Positions 1 through 6,332 are shown, counted from the stretch's first letter. The stretch: DNA of 9,221 bases from Metaruminococcus_A sp003150405 (GCA_902489745.1 CABUBB010000036.1:1-9221), one strand, 5' to 3'. Numbers and translations are program-made. The notes: generated from the letters alone by a model not told the origin.

Positions 1-609
1 CTGCACCGTGCATGGCATCAGCCGGTCGAACCCGTCCGGGCTGCACACCCTGTCCGCCTCCACCAGCTGCACCCGCAGGTCGTATGGCTGGCCCACCTGC
101 CTTTTCATCGGCAGCAGGGCGATTTCGTCCCCGTTCATCAGGTATCCCAGGAATGCGAGCTGCTGGAGCTGGTAGAAGTTATCTATCCTCTCTGCGTCGC
201 ACACCGGAGTATCCGCCCACAGCGAAAATTCCCGCACGATCTGCGCTTGCAGTCGTTCCATTTCTCCCTCAGTCAGCCCCAAATACTCCCCGTCGATCTG
301 CGGCGCAGGCATTAGTCCGCCTGCGATCACATTGGTTCGCATGGTTTTCAGTGCCGCCGCCGCAGTCGGGATACCCATATAGGCATCACGGCTCCGCTGG
401 CGCAGCACATTGATATTGTCCTCGATGTCCTCTTTCGGGCTGCCGCCGTAGAACTCCCAGCCCCTCATGCTCTTTTTGGTCAGGTTCGCACCGTAGTTTC
501 CGTATCCGCTGTTGATTACCGACAGGGCGGCTCTGGCCGCCGCCCGCTTTGCCGCATGGACAGGGGCAACGGCAATCACCGCCCGGTCAAAGATGTTCGG
601 TTTCGCCAT
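1..609 (-). CDS. Phage portal protein, lambda gpB-type (N-terminal part)
   Basis: The portal is the dodecameric ring at one prohead vertex; it docks the terminase and is the channel through which DNA enters and leaves. The frame is open from ATG at 609 to the left edge, giving 203 residues of a protein that is usually about 500-550 long, so the C-terminal part lies outside the window. Visible features fit the lambda portal family: a basic, Ala-rich N-terminus (RAVIAVAPVHAAKRAAARAA), a Tyr/Gly segment (SGYGNYGANLTKKSMRGW), the stretch around NINVLRQRSRDAYMGIPTAAAA followed by TNVIAGG, and later FLGYLMNGDEIALLP and LVEADRVCSPDGF. The start is supported by AAGGAGG about 8 nt upstream (611-625), which overlaps the end of the preceding gene. 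It is the last visible gene of the leftward packaging operon. Family assignment rests on recalled motif patterns and synteny with GpA terminase. Confidence 0.9.
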   Translation of the reverse strand, partial: MAKPNIFDRAVIAVAPVHAAKRAAARAALSVINSGYGNYGANLTKKSMRGWEFYGGSPKEDIEDNINVLRQRSRDAYMGIPTAAAALKTMRTNVIAGGLMPAPQIDGEYLGLTEGEMERLQAQIVREFSLWADTPVCDAERIDNFYQLQQLAFLGYLMNGDEIALLPMKRQVGQPYDLRVQLVEADRVCSPDGFDRLMPCTVQ

Positions 610-620
610 GCCTGTCCTCC

Positions 621-857
621 TTATAGGTCACGGGCCACGGCCCGATAACTCCGGTTCCGGCCCCCGTGCTTCTCCTCTACGGACGCCTCGGCCAGTTTCC
701 CGGCCCAGTATTCCATTTCCTCCCGAACCTGCTTCAAATCTGCTCGGGTCAGCATTCTGCTCCCGATCTGATAGCTCTGCCCGGTTGCGATTGCCTCCTC
801 TGCTTTCATCCATGTGTTCAGCTTTTTTTGGCAAAGCTCTTTTGAAAAAACAGCCAT
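621..857 (-). CDS. DUF6148-like small head protein (gpW position)
   Basis: A 78-residue, mostly helical, charged protein between the large terminase and the portal. In lambda this slot holds gpW, the head-tail joining protein. The sequence instead resembles the small phage family I know as DUF6148: a helix with a Trp and acidic residues (LNTWMKAEEAIATGQSYQIG), then SRMLTRADLKQVREEMEYWAGKL, and an Arg-rich tail ending in ARDL. A head-completion or head-tail adaptor role is inferred from position only; no function has been seen directly. The start is firm: GAGGAGG lies about 8 nt upstream, and the terminase TAA (858-860) directly abuts this ATG, so the two genes are probably translationally coupled. 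The portal ribosome site overlaps the end of this gene. Confidence 0.85.
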   Translation of the reverse strand: MAVFSKELCQKKLNTWMKAEEAIATGQSYQIGSRMLTRADLKQVREEMEYWAGKLAEASVEEKHGGRNRSYRAVARDL

Positions 858-2693
858 TTAGATACCTCCTCGCATCCGGCGGCCCGCCTGCCGTTTCCTC
901 GGCTGCGGCGCTCCGTCCGTCATTTGCAGCACCGGGTTTGCGATTTCCAGCGCCGCCGTGGCGTAATTGCGCAGGTCAAGCGGTTCGTTCCGCTTGTGCT
1001 TGCTGTCTTTCAGCTCCCACACAACCACGCTCCGCCCCTTTCGGAACCGTACCACCATCTTCTCCGCAGTAAGGCCCCGAAAGTATTCCTCGTCATATCC
1101 CGCCGCCTCATTCTCCGGGAAGTGGCAGTAGTTCGGCCCCTTGGTCTCATGCCGTAGCCGCTGATATAGCAGCGCCTTTCCTGCGTCCACACCGATGATG
1201 AACAGCGGCGTTTTTACGCGGTTGTTCGTAGTTGGGTTTCGGATGTATGGCACATCGCTGCCGCCCTTTCCTTTGATGGCCCACACTTTTCTTTCCCACC
1301 GGTCTCTGGTGAAGCGATAAACCTGATCGGTATGGTGGCCGCCGCTGTCAACGCAGGCGCTTATGATATGCAGCGTCGTTCCGTCCTTTTTCTTGAAGCC
1401 GGAAAGCAGAAAAGCATCCAGGTCTTGCCATACCTGTTCTTTGAGCATATCGCCGTAAATCTTCTGATACCGTATGCCCCAGCTCTCCTTTCCGACACCC
1501 CAGCCGACCACCTCCACCTCAAACCGGTCGTCCTGGACATCCACGCCCGCTGTCAGCACCAGCACCCCGTCCGGCACATCCGCATCGTAAACCTCTCTGC
1601 GGTTCAGCAGCACAGTGTCCTCCACCTGCTCGCCCCGCTCCTCCCAGGTCTCGCCCAGCTCCGTGTTCACCCAAACTTTCATGCCCTCCGGGTTTCCCTG
1701 GTCAAGCTGTTCTTTTGCCACAAGGAACTTTTGGACGATCTCTTTCCAGGAGCAGAAGGTGGATGCCAGCGTATTCAGGTGGAAACCTCTGGCCTCTGCC
1801 GCCGGATTTTCTGCCACGAACCGCCCCCGCTTGCTTGCCTGCTTCCACTGATATTCCCCGGATACCACCCCGCACCGCTCGCACTTGTACAGCACCTCTC
1901 CCTGTGGGTTCTCCCGGTCAAAGATCACATTGGCCCACACGAACGGCTGGTAATGCCCGCAGTCCGGGCACGGCACATTCCATTCCTCTTTCGTGCTTTG
2001 CTCGAACTCTGTTTCGATGCGGCTCTGCCCTTTGATAACCGGCGTGCTGACGATCACGGTTTTCTTGTCCCAAAAGGTCGTCTGCCGCTTCTGTGCCAGG
2101 CTCAAAGGGTCGCCCTCTGTTCCGGCGCTGGCCGGATAGCGATCAACCTCGTCCGCCAGCAGAACCTTGATCGGGCGGCTGGCAAGGCCCGTGGCGCTGT
2201 TCGCGCCTACGATGGTGATGTGCCCGCCGGGGAAATTTTTCTTCATGATTGTGTTGCCGCTGTACCGGCTCTTGACATCCACCTTGTCCCGCAGCTCCGG
2301 CGTGTCCCGTATCATTGGGGCCAGCCGGTCTTTGGAAAAAGTCTGTCCCATGTCAAGCGTCGGCTGCATCACCAGGATAGGGGCCGGGGCGTAATCCATG
2401 TAGTACCCCAGCGGGTTCAGGATAAACGCATCGGTCTTTCCGATCTGCGCGGCACTCATAATGACTACCTTTCGGATGTGCGGGTCTCCGATGGCGTCCA
2501 TGATCTCCCGCTGATATGGGGCCTTGTCCGTGTGCCAGCGGCCCGGCTCTGCGCTGCTCTCCGCCGACAGCACCCGGTATTTGTCCGCCCACTCTGAAAG
2601 GGTCAGCTCCGGGGGTGGTTTCAGCACCGCCGCGCACCGGGCCAGCATATCCATGGTGGGCTTTGGCAGATCAATGATCTTTCTCTTTTTCAT
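858..2693 (-). CDS. terL: Terminase large subunit, GpA family
   Basis: The ATPase/endonuclease that cuts phage DNA and drives it into the prohead. In the version starting at 2726 (622 residues), the motifs are: a Walker A-like SAAQIGKTD at 91-99, Walker B VLLADEVDRYP at 188-198, a coupling motif VSTPVIKGQSRIE near 226-238, a zinc-ribbon pair CPDC (253-256) and CERC (282-285), then the C-terminal RNase H-like nuclease with acidic positions in GVDVQDD (394-400), ACVDSGGHH (457-465) and a final EPLDLRNYA near 581-589. Length and order are as expected for Terminase_GpA. Two starts are possible: ATG 2726, with AGGA too close, and ATG 2693 (MKKRKII, 611 residues), which overlaps the upstream mini-gene less and is preferred; the choice is uncertain. 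Upstream genes supply the DNA-recognition partner; downstream is the portal it docks on. Confidence 0.95.
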   Translation of the reverse strand: MKKRKIIDLPKPTMDMLARCAAVLKPPPELTLSEWADKYRVLSAESSAEPGRWHTDKAPYQREIMDAIGDPHIRKVVIMSAAQIGKTDAFILNPLGYYMDYAPAPILVMQPTLDMGQTFSKDRLAPMIRDTPELRDKVDVKSRYSGNTIMKKNFPGGHITIVGANSATGLASRPIKVLLADEVDRYPASAGTEGDPLSLAQKRQTTFWDKKTVIVSTPVIKGQSRIETEFEQSTKEEWNVPCPDCGHYQPFVWANVIFDRENPQGEVLYKCERCGVVSGEYQWKQASKRGRFVAENPAAEARGFHLNTLASTFCSWKEIVQKFLVAKEQLDQGNPEGMKVWVNTELGETWEERGEQVEDTVLLNRREVYDADVPDGVLVLTAGVDVQDDRFEVEVVGWGVGKESWGIRYQKIYGDMLKEQVWQDLDAFLLSGFKKKDGTTLHIISACVDSGGHHTDQVYRFTRDRWERKVWAIKGKGGSDVPYIRNPTTNNRVKTPLFIIGVDAGKALLYQRLRHETKGPNYCHFPENEAAGYDEEYFRGLTAEKMVVRFRKGRSVVVWELKDSKHKRNEPLDLRNYATAALEIANPVLQMTDGAPQPRKRQAGRRMRGGI

Positions 2694-2832
2694 GTTCTTC
2701 TTTCCGTTCCAGCCACAGCCGTTCATATTCCTTTCTCACACAGCGCTGGAATGGGCAGAGAACTTTGTTTCCCTCGGCGTATGCAGGCCACACGCATCCC
2801 TCGCATGGATTTTTATTCCGCTTCTTCTCCAT
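2671..2832 (-). CDS. Four-cysteine mini-protein (putative zinc-binding)
   Basis: A 53-residue protein starting MEKKRNKNPCEGC, lying between the Nu1-like gene and the large terminase and overlapping both: its start lies 20 nt inside the upstream gene and its stop (TGA 2671-2673) lies 23 nt inside the terminase. The cysteine pattern CEGC-(15)-CPFQRC, i.e. CxxC then CxxxxC, suggests a small zinc-binding knuckle, followed by a strongly charged helix (VRKEYERLWLERKEEHEKEKD). A GGTGAAAG sequence precedes ATG 2832; the frame can be extended to ATG 2856, but that start would lie deeper in the upstream gene. Small Cys-rich proteins in this slot are common in Firmicutes head operons but have no function I can name. 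A role in packaging is inferred from position only. Confidence 0.7.
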   Translation of the reverse strand: MEKKRNKNPCEGCVWPAYAEGNKVLCPFQRCVRKEYERLWLERKEEHEKEKDH

Positions 2833-3298
2833 CGCTTTCACCGTCCTGTACCGCAAAGGCCACCCGGTAGTCGCTCATTTCCTCCAGAATTTCGTCGATG
2901 GCCTGTTTCAGCTCGTCAAATATGCCAGTCTGGTTTCCCCCCATGGTCGCCAGGGTGGGGGAGAGTTTGGCCGGGAGTGCCAGAAAGCGGCTTCTGATAT
3001 TCAGGAACATGGACTTGATGCCCCGCTCAATGTCCTCTGTCCGGTGGACTTCTCCCTTGCGCAGTTCATTTTCCAGTTCCGCCGCTTCTCGCTTTGCCCT
3101 CGTCAGCTTCATTCGCTCGTTGGTCAGCGTCTCTTTCCCTGCTCCGCCGATGTAGGTGATATACCGCGCCACCGTCGGCTGGAGTTCATAAAGGCCCGGC
3201 CTCGCCTCCACAATCACGCCCTCGTCCCTGAGCTGCCGCACCCGCCGCTCGGTCAGGCATAACCACTGGGCCACCACTTTGCTTGTGTAGAGTGTCAT
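2813..3298 (-). CDS. Nu1-like terminase small subunit (DNA recognition)
   Basis: A 161-residue protein with the layout of phage lambda gpNu1: an N-terminal winged-helix/HTH (SKVVAQWLCLTERRVRQLRDEGVI, about residues 6-29, then the wing-like EARPGLYELQPTVARYITYI), a charged helix rich in Lys/Glu/Arg (about 58-85), and a C-terminal helical part that in gpNu1 contacts the large subunit. gpNu1 binds cos and loads GpA, and pairing a Nu1-type protein with a GpA-type large subunit is the expected combination. The start has a strong GGAGAGGAGGAAGC ribosome site. Its ATG overlaps the stop of the upstream gene by 4 nt (ATGA at 3298-3295), showing translational coupling. The acidic tail (DGESDGEEAE) is short and probably disordered. 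Confidence 0.85.
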   Translation of the reverse strand: MTLYTSKVVAQWLCLTERRVRQLRDEGVIVEARPGLYELQPTVARYITYIGGAGKETLTNERMKLTRAKREAAELENELRKGEVHRTEDIERGIKSMFLNIRSRFLALPAKLSPTLATMGGNQTGIFDELKQAIDEILEEMSDYRVAFAVQDGESDGEEAE

Positions 3299-4068
3299 GC
3301 TTCCTCCTCTCCGCCGTCGGCAAAGCTCTCTCCGCCCATTTCCGGGTCTGGTACATCCACCGCGCCGGTGGCCCGCATCCGCAGCAGTGCCAAGCGTTCC
3401 CGCTCCAGCTCCATGCGCCGTTCGCTCTCCTCCAGTGCCCGTAGGCTGTCTGCGATCTTCGCAATACGGCCCTGCACCTTGTAAAGCGCCTCCTGCAATT
3501 TCAGCGCCCGGCTAAATGCACTGTCCTTGCTGTACATTCCCATACTCTGCACAGCCCCGTCCTTTTTGTCCTTTCCCCGCCCGCCAGGCACTCTCATGTC
3601 CATCAGGCTGGAGATATATAGGCTATCTTCCGGGGCGCTTTCATACTCGGTGATCTTCGCCAGTATCTTGTGTTCCCGGAATTTCAGGATTTTCATTTCA
3701 TGCTCCAGGGCCTCTTTGCTTTTCAGCGGCGTTTGCTCCACAAGCTCCCGCTCGCAGTCCGTCAGCATATCAAAAAAGACGGCGCTGTACGCTCCGTCCT
3801 TCTCCGCGTTCTTATTCCCGACCGGTGCGCCCGGATGGCTCCCCGCGGCGTTCTGTTTCCCGGCGCTGTTCCGGTTCCCCGGCTGGCCGCCCCGCTTTCT
3901 TTTGGGCAGCGCCTCGTCCCACTTGTCCGCCGCTTTCCAGTTACGCAGCGTTTGATAGCCCACGCCTTGCTCTTTTGCCAGCTCCCGCAGGCTTACTTCC
4001 TCGCCCCTCGCTTTTCGGGCGATGTATTCAGCCTTGGCGGTGTCGCGCTTTTCGCTCCGCTTCGGCAT
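3295..4068 (-). CDS. PBSX-type terminase small subunit-like protein
   Basis: A 257-residue protein that opens the packaging operon. Residues 10-50 form a resolvase-like HTH (KAEYIARKARGEEVSLRELAKEQGV...LRNWKAADKW) typical of the N-terminus of Firmicutes phage small terminases. It is followed by a Gly/Asn-rich linker with two GxPxGN repeats (GGQPGNRN at 60-67 and GAPVGNKNA at 80-88), a hallmark of that family. The middle (90-180) is mixed, and residues about 186-232 form a long charged coiled coil (LEESERRMELERERLALLR); the tail is acidic. GGAGGTG 6 nt upstream fixes the start at 4068. Because a Nu1-like protein follows immediately, this window holds two candidate small subunits; which one reads the packaging site is not clear. 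It may instead be an accessory DNA-binding partner. Confidence 0.85.
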   Translation of the reverse strand: MPKRSEKRDTAKAEYIARKARGEEVSLRELAKEQGVGYQTLRNWKAADKWDEALPKRKRGGQPGNRNSAGKQNAAGSHPGAPVGNKNAEKDGAYSAVFFDMLTDCERELVEQTPLKSKEALEHEMKILKFREHKILAKITEYESAPEDSLYISSLMDMRVPGGRGKDKKDGAVQSMGMYSKDSAFSRALKLQEALYKVQGRIAKIADSLRALEESERRMELERERLALLRMRATGAVDVPDPEMGGESFADGGEEEA

Positions 4069-4165
4069 TTCACACCTCCAAATGATCGTGCGCCCCGGCG
4101 CAGCCTACAAAAATACCCCGCGTAGGTACGCAGGGCTTCGGCTTGTGCAGGGCGCATTCAACGGC

Positions 4166-4195
4166 AAAGCCCGCAGCGTTTCCGCCACGGGCTTT
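4166..4195 (-). terminator. GNRA-capped hairpin downstream of the lipoprotein gene
   Basis: On the minus strand the sequence forms AAAGCCCG-TG-GCG-GAAA-CGC-TG-CGGGCTTT. That is eight outer pairs, two G.U wobbles and three inner pairs, a continuous 13-bp stem capped by a GAAA tetraloop. On the plus strand the wobbles would be C.A mismatches, so the minus-strand RNA is the likely functional form. It lies 61 nt after the lipoprotein stop and about 100 nt before the terminase operon start. Only a short, interrupted T tract (CTTTGCCGTT) follows, so it is a weak terminator at best; a leader or 3'-end stabilising hairpin is equally possible. Confidence 0.5.
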
Positions 4196-4208
4196 ATTGC
4201 ACACTATG

Positions 4209-4217
4209 ATATTAACA
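4209..4217 (-). promoter_or_regulatory. Possible extended -10 promoter for the packaging operon
   Basis: The minus strand reads TGTTAATAT, an extended -10 (TGn plus a 4/6 match to TATAAT), about 140 nt before the first packaging gene. I see no good -35 at 16-18 nt. If it is used, the transcript would start near 4202 and the GAAA-capped hairpin at 4195-4166 would sit at its 5' end. This is a weak call based on one short motif. Confidence 0.3.
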
Positions 4218-4256
4218 CGGAAAACCTGCGAAAGTTGCTAACTCCCCAAAATTTTT

Positions 4257-5300
4257 TCAAGAGACACAGTTGTATGACACCATCCCCAGGAGTACTGTCA
4301 GTAAGGTGTTTTCATGGTTCTGGTCATTCAATACCTCTATTTGCACCATGTAATCGCCATACCCGCTAATACTCAGTAGCTCTTGCAGGCTGTTGGACGC
4401 TTCCGCCGTTGTGTCCACAATCGCCTCCCACTGTTCTACCGCTGTCGGTACCCCTTGCTCCGCCAGCATCGCACAAGCTGCCAAGCCGTCCTGCCACACG
4501 CTCACAGTGTACACATACCCCTCTAAGTCAATCTCATAGTTGTTTCCAAATCCAGATAGTGCCTGTGCAAAGCGCTCCCGCAGTTCATCTTCACTGATTT
4601 TTTCTGGTTCTGTATAGTTCGAGATGTAGTCATCCTCCAGGAACAAGTATTGACCCACATCCTTTTCGCCTATTTGTACCAGCGGCCCTGTCATGGCTTC
4701 TCCGTTTTTCCCAATTTCATATTGCACACTTGCGTTCTGATCTTCCGGCTTCATGACCACAGACAGCGTGTATTCCCCAAGCAGGTAATGCCCATTATCC
4801 CAAAACATATCGCTGACAGCCTGCCCGTCCTTAACCTTTACCGTTTGCTTTTCAGAATAGCCCTCCTCGTTGCTCAGTGTCAATTCCAGTTTTGTCCCGT
4901 TCGGCAGGTTCGTGTTCACCGCAAACACCGGCAGCCCTGCATCTCCCGACACTTCGATTTCCATTTCTGCCTCGTACTGTTTCAACGAATAATATGTGAT
5001 CTCCACCACATCGGTTCCCTCGTGTCGGTCTCCTTTGCGGAACAGGTTTTCACCGTTCACAGTTATCTTTGTGATTTTTCCCGCATCATCAGCAGAACTC
5101 GTTTCCTTTATGTTCTCCTGAATATTGGTAAATCCGGCTGCGGACAGAGCTTCTATGGCCTCTCCCGCCGTTTGTGTCTGCCACCCGTCACTTCCAAATG
5201 GAAGGTCGGCTGGATTTTCATATTTTGCTCCGCACCCAGACATAAGCAAAAGGAGCGTTCCCATAAATAGTAGAAGTACAATTCCTCTTTTTGTTTTCAC
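4257..5300 (-). CDS. Lipoprotein with PASTA-like domain
   Basis: A predicted 347-residue surface lipoprotein. The GTG start at 5300 is chosen because an AAGGGGG site lies 10 nt upstream and because it places a classic lipoprotein signal at the N-terminus: MKTKRG, a Leu-rich core, then lipobox MSGC with the lipidated Cys at 23. An ATG at 5411 is in frame, but it would put the lipobox 60 residues in and require translation through a terminator hairpin. Residues about 38-104 resemble a PASTA-type fold (AIEALSAAGFTNI...DVVEITYY), about 105-215 is beta-rich, and the C-terminal 110 residues (SVWQDGLA...ENTLLTVLLG) resemble a domain of unknown function common in gut Firmicutes lipoproteins. No enzymatic motif is seen. 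It sits alone between the packaging operon and the plus-strand block, is more AT-rich than either, and looks like cargo (a moron). Expression seems to depend on reading through the terminator at 5332-5356. Confidence 0.85.
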   Translation of the reverse strand: MKTKRGIVLLLFMGTLLLLMSGCGAKYENPADLPFGSDGWQTQTAGEAIEALSAAGFTNIQENIKETSSADDAGKITKITVNGENLFRKGDRHEGTDVVEITYYSLKQYEAEMEIEVSGDAGLPVFAVNTNLPNGTKLELTLSNEEGYSEKQTVKVKDGQAVSDMFWDNGHYLLGEYTLSVVMKPEDQNASVQYEIGKNGEAMTGPLVQIGEKDVGQYLFLEDDYISNYTEPEKISEDELRERFAQALSGFGNNYEIDLEGYVYTVSVWQDGLAACAMLAEQGVPTAVEQWEAIVDTTAEASNSLQELLSISGYGDYMVQIEVLNDQNHENTLLTVLLGMVSYNCVS

Positions 5301-5322
5301 TGCGTCGCAACCCCCTTTGTAT

Positions 5323-5356
5323 AAAATAAAAAGTGCGGCTACCGAAGCAGCCGCAC
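5323..5356 (-). terminator. Intrinsic terminator inside the lipoprotein leader
   Basis: The minus strand reads GTGCGGCT, an 8-nt loop (GCTTCGGT), AGCCGCAC, then TTTTTATTTT. This is a perfect 8-bp GC-rich stem (5356-5349 with 5340-5333) followed by a T tract at 5332-5323. It lies just upstream of the lipoprotein ribosome site (about 5311-5317), with no room for another promoter between them. It therefore either ends a small RNA that starts near 5529 or acts as the terminator arm of an attenuator controlling the lipoprotein. Confidence 0.85.
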
Positions 5357-5434
5357 AAAAACACAAACTCCGATAGTCGCCAAACCAATCTGCGCAAACG
5401 GGTCTCCCCATACGAACAGAAACGGAATTTGCAT
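5339..5434 (-). CDS. Possible 31-residue hydrophobic leader peptide
   Basis: A short frame runs from ATG 5434 (in the apical loop of P3) to TAG 5341-5339 (at the edge of the terminator loop). The product is hydrophobic in the middle (FAQIGLATIGVCVFVRLLR) with a basic end, like a leader peptide or a small membrane toxin. Against it: no clear Shine-Dalgarno precedes the ATG, and most of the frame lies in paired RNA. It is listed because its stop falls inside the terminator hairpin, the geometry expected for translation-coupled attenuation. Real coding status is doubtful. Confidence 0.2.
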   Translation of the reverse strand: MQIPFLFVWGDPFAQIGLATIGVCVFVRLLR

Positions 5435-5529
5435 TTTATCAAATTCACTCTGTTCGCATAGGCGAATACCCAAAAGGGTATAGTAACCCCTTTGGATTTT
5501 GTTTGCGCAATTATTCAGATTGGTTTGGC
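5379..5529 (-). ncRNA. Candidate structured leader RNA (three-way junction)
   Basis: Minus-strand folding gives three helices. P1 joins the ends: 5529-5516 plus 5507-5501 pair with 5379-5392 plus 5393-5399, which is 21 pairs with one 8-nt bulge (5508-5515). P2 is 5495-5470 (CCAAAGGGGT / ACCCTTTTGG, one G.U, 6-nt loop). P3 is 5462-5407: 14 continuous pairs including two G.U wobbles, then GAATTTG/CAAATTC around an 8-nt loop. The three wobbles exist only on the minus strand; on the plus strand they are C.A or A.C mismatches. The predicted start site from the TATAAT box falls at the first base of P1, and a terminator follows 22 nt after P1. I do not recognise a known riboswitch, T-box or 6S consensus. 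A cis-regulatory RNA or a stand-alone small RNA are the two options. Confidence 0.6.
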
Positions 5530-5535
5530 CTTTGT

Positions 5536-5564
5536 ATTATATCGCATTTTGTCGCAAAATAAAA
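5536..5564 (-). promoter_or_regulatory. Promoter of the leader RNA/lipoprotein transcript
   Basis: On the minus strand there is a perfect TATAAT at 5541-5536, with a weak TTTTAT at 5564-5559 as the -35 at 17-nt spacing. The expected start is near 5529, exactly where the structured leader begins. Most of the spacer is an inverted repeat (ATTTTG-TCG-CAAAAT on the plus strand, 5546-5560), so a repressor or activator may bind there; the weak -35 fits activator dependence. Confidence 0.6.
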
Positions 5565-6332
5565 GTGCTTTTCAAAATAATTCCTTATTCGTTTTCCTCT
5601 TGTGCTATCCATTGCATAGCCCATGTGGGATTTTTTATGCCTTGCTTGCTCATTCGCCCCCGTTTGTCGCATTTTTGACCCCCCAGCTATTTCCCGGCCC
5701 GGCCCCGGGGAAGCGATTTTTTGACCCCTTACCTAAAAAAATTTTGCGCTTCCGAACCCGCAAGGCTTGGCCTGCGGCCCAGCAGTACCTTTCGCGGGCG
5801 CTGGCGTTCCGATTTCGCGCGGGCGGGTGAGGGCGCGGGCGCGTTTGGTGTGATCTTCGGCCTGGCCGCTGGCGTTGGTGCTGGCCTTGGCCGCCTGTTC
5901 TGCTCCCGCTGGTGGTGGGCTGCCCCTGCCTGGTGCGGTGGCTACTGTCCGGTCTCCCGGCTGGCGGCTCCTGGTTGCTGTTCCCGCTGTCCCTCTGCCT
6001 GCTGGCGGCTTGCACTGCCCCCGGGCCTGCATGAGTACGCCCCACCGCCCGCGCCCGCATAGGCCGCAGCCACCACGGCGACGATCTGCCGCCCACGGTT
6101 CCGGCTCACACCATGCCACCCCCGGCCCGATCTGCCGCCGCCGTCTCCCGCTGATCTGCCGCCCGTCCTGCCCCGGTTCCTGCCCGCCGCCGTTCTGCCG
6201 CCGATCATGTCCAGCCGCCCGGCGGAGGGTTTTATGCGCCCGGTCTGGTATCTTGATAGCCTGGATATATACGCCCCCTATAATCCCCCAAACACAGCAT
6301 TTTCCACAAAAAACCACCCCGGAAATTTGTGC
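5565..6332. other. Gene-poor region, AT-rich to very GC-rich
   Basis: I see no convincing gene here. The left part (to about 5690) is AT-rich, with a short direct repeat (GCATTTTTGACCCC at 5669-5682 and GCGATTTTTTGACCCC at 5713-5728) and an inverted repeat GGAAGCG (5709-5715) / CGCTTCC (5747-5753). From about 5760 to 6240 it becomes extremely GC-rich, with the word GATCTGCCGCC at 6083, 6129 and 6153 and GTTCTGCCGCC at 6192. Long open frames on both strands are Arg/Pro/Gly/Ala-rich low-complexity shadows that lack ribosome sites. It may hold decayed coding sequence. Confidence 0.5.

Noticed and set aside
1332..2597. 421-residue open frame on the plus strand
   Set aside because: It lies entirely opposite the large terminase, whose motifs are unmistakable; His/Leu/Arg-rich shadow composition.
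5301..5411. Lipoprotein start at ATG 5411 (384 residues)
   Set aside because: It would bury the lipobox 60 residues in and translate through the terminator; GTG 5300 has a ribosome site and gives a normal signal peptide.
5379..5529. Palindrome as IS end or transposon remnant
   Set aside because: No transposase or target-site duplication is seen; the promoter and terminator placement and minus-strand-specific G.U pairs favour an RNA element.
5492..5830. 112-residue plus-strand frame starting TTG
   Set aside because: No ribosome site; the start lies in the P2 hairpin, the reading crosses the minus promoter and then enters GC-rich sequence. Only its first ~20 residues are of interest, as the mirror of the left-arm peptide.
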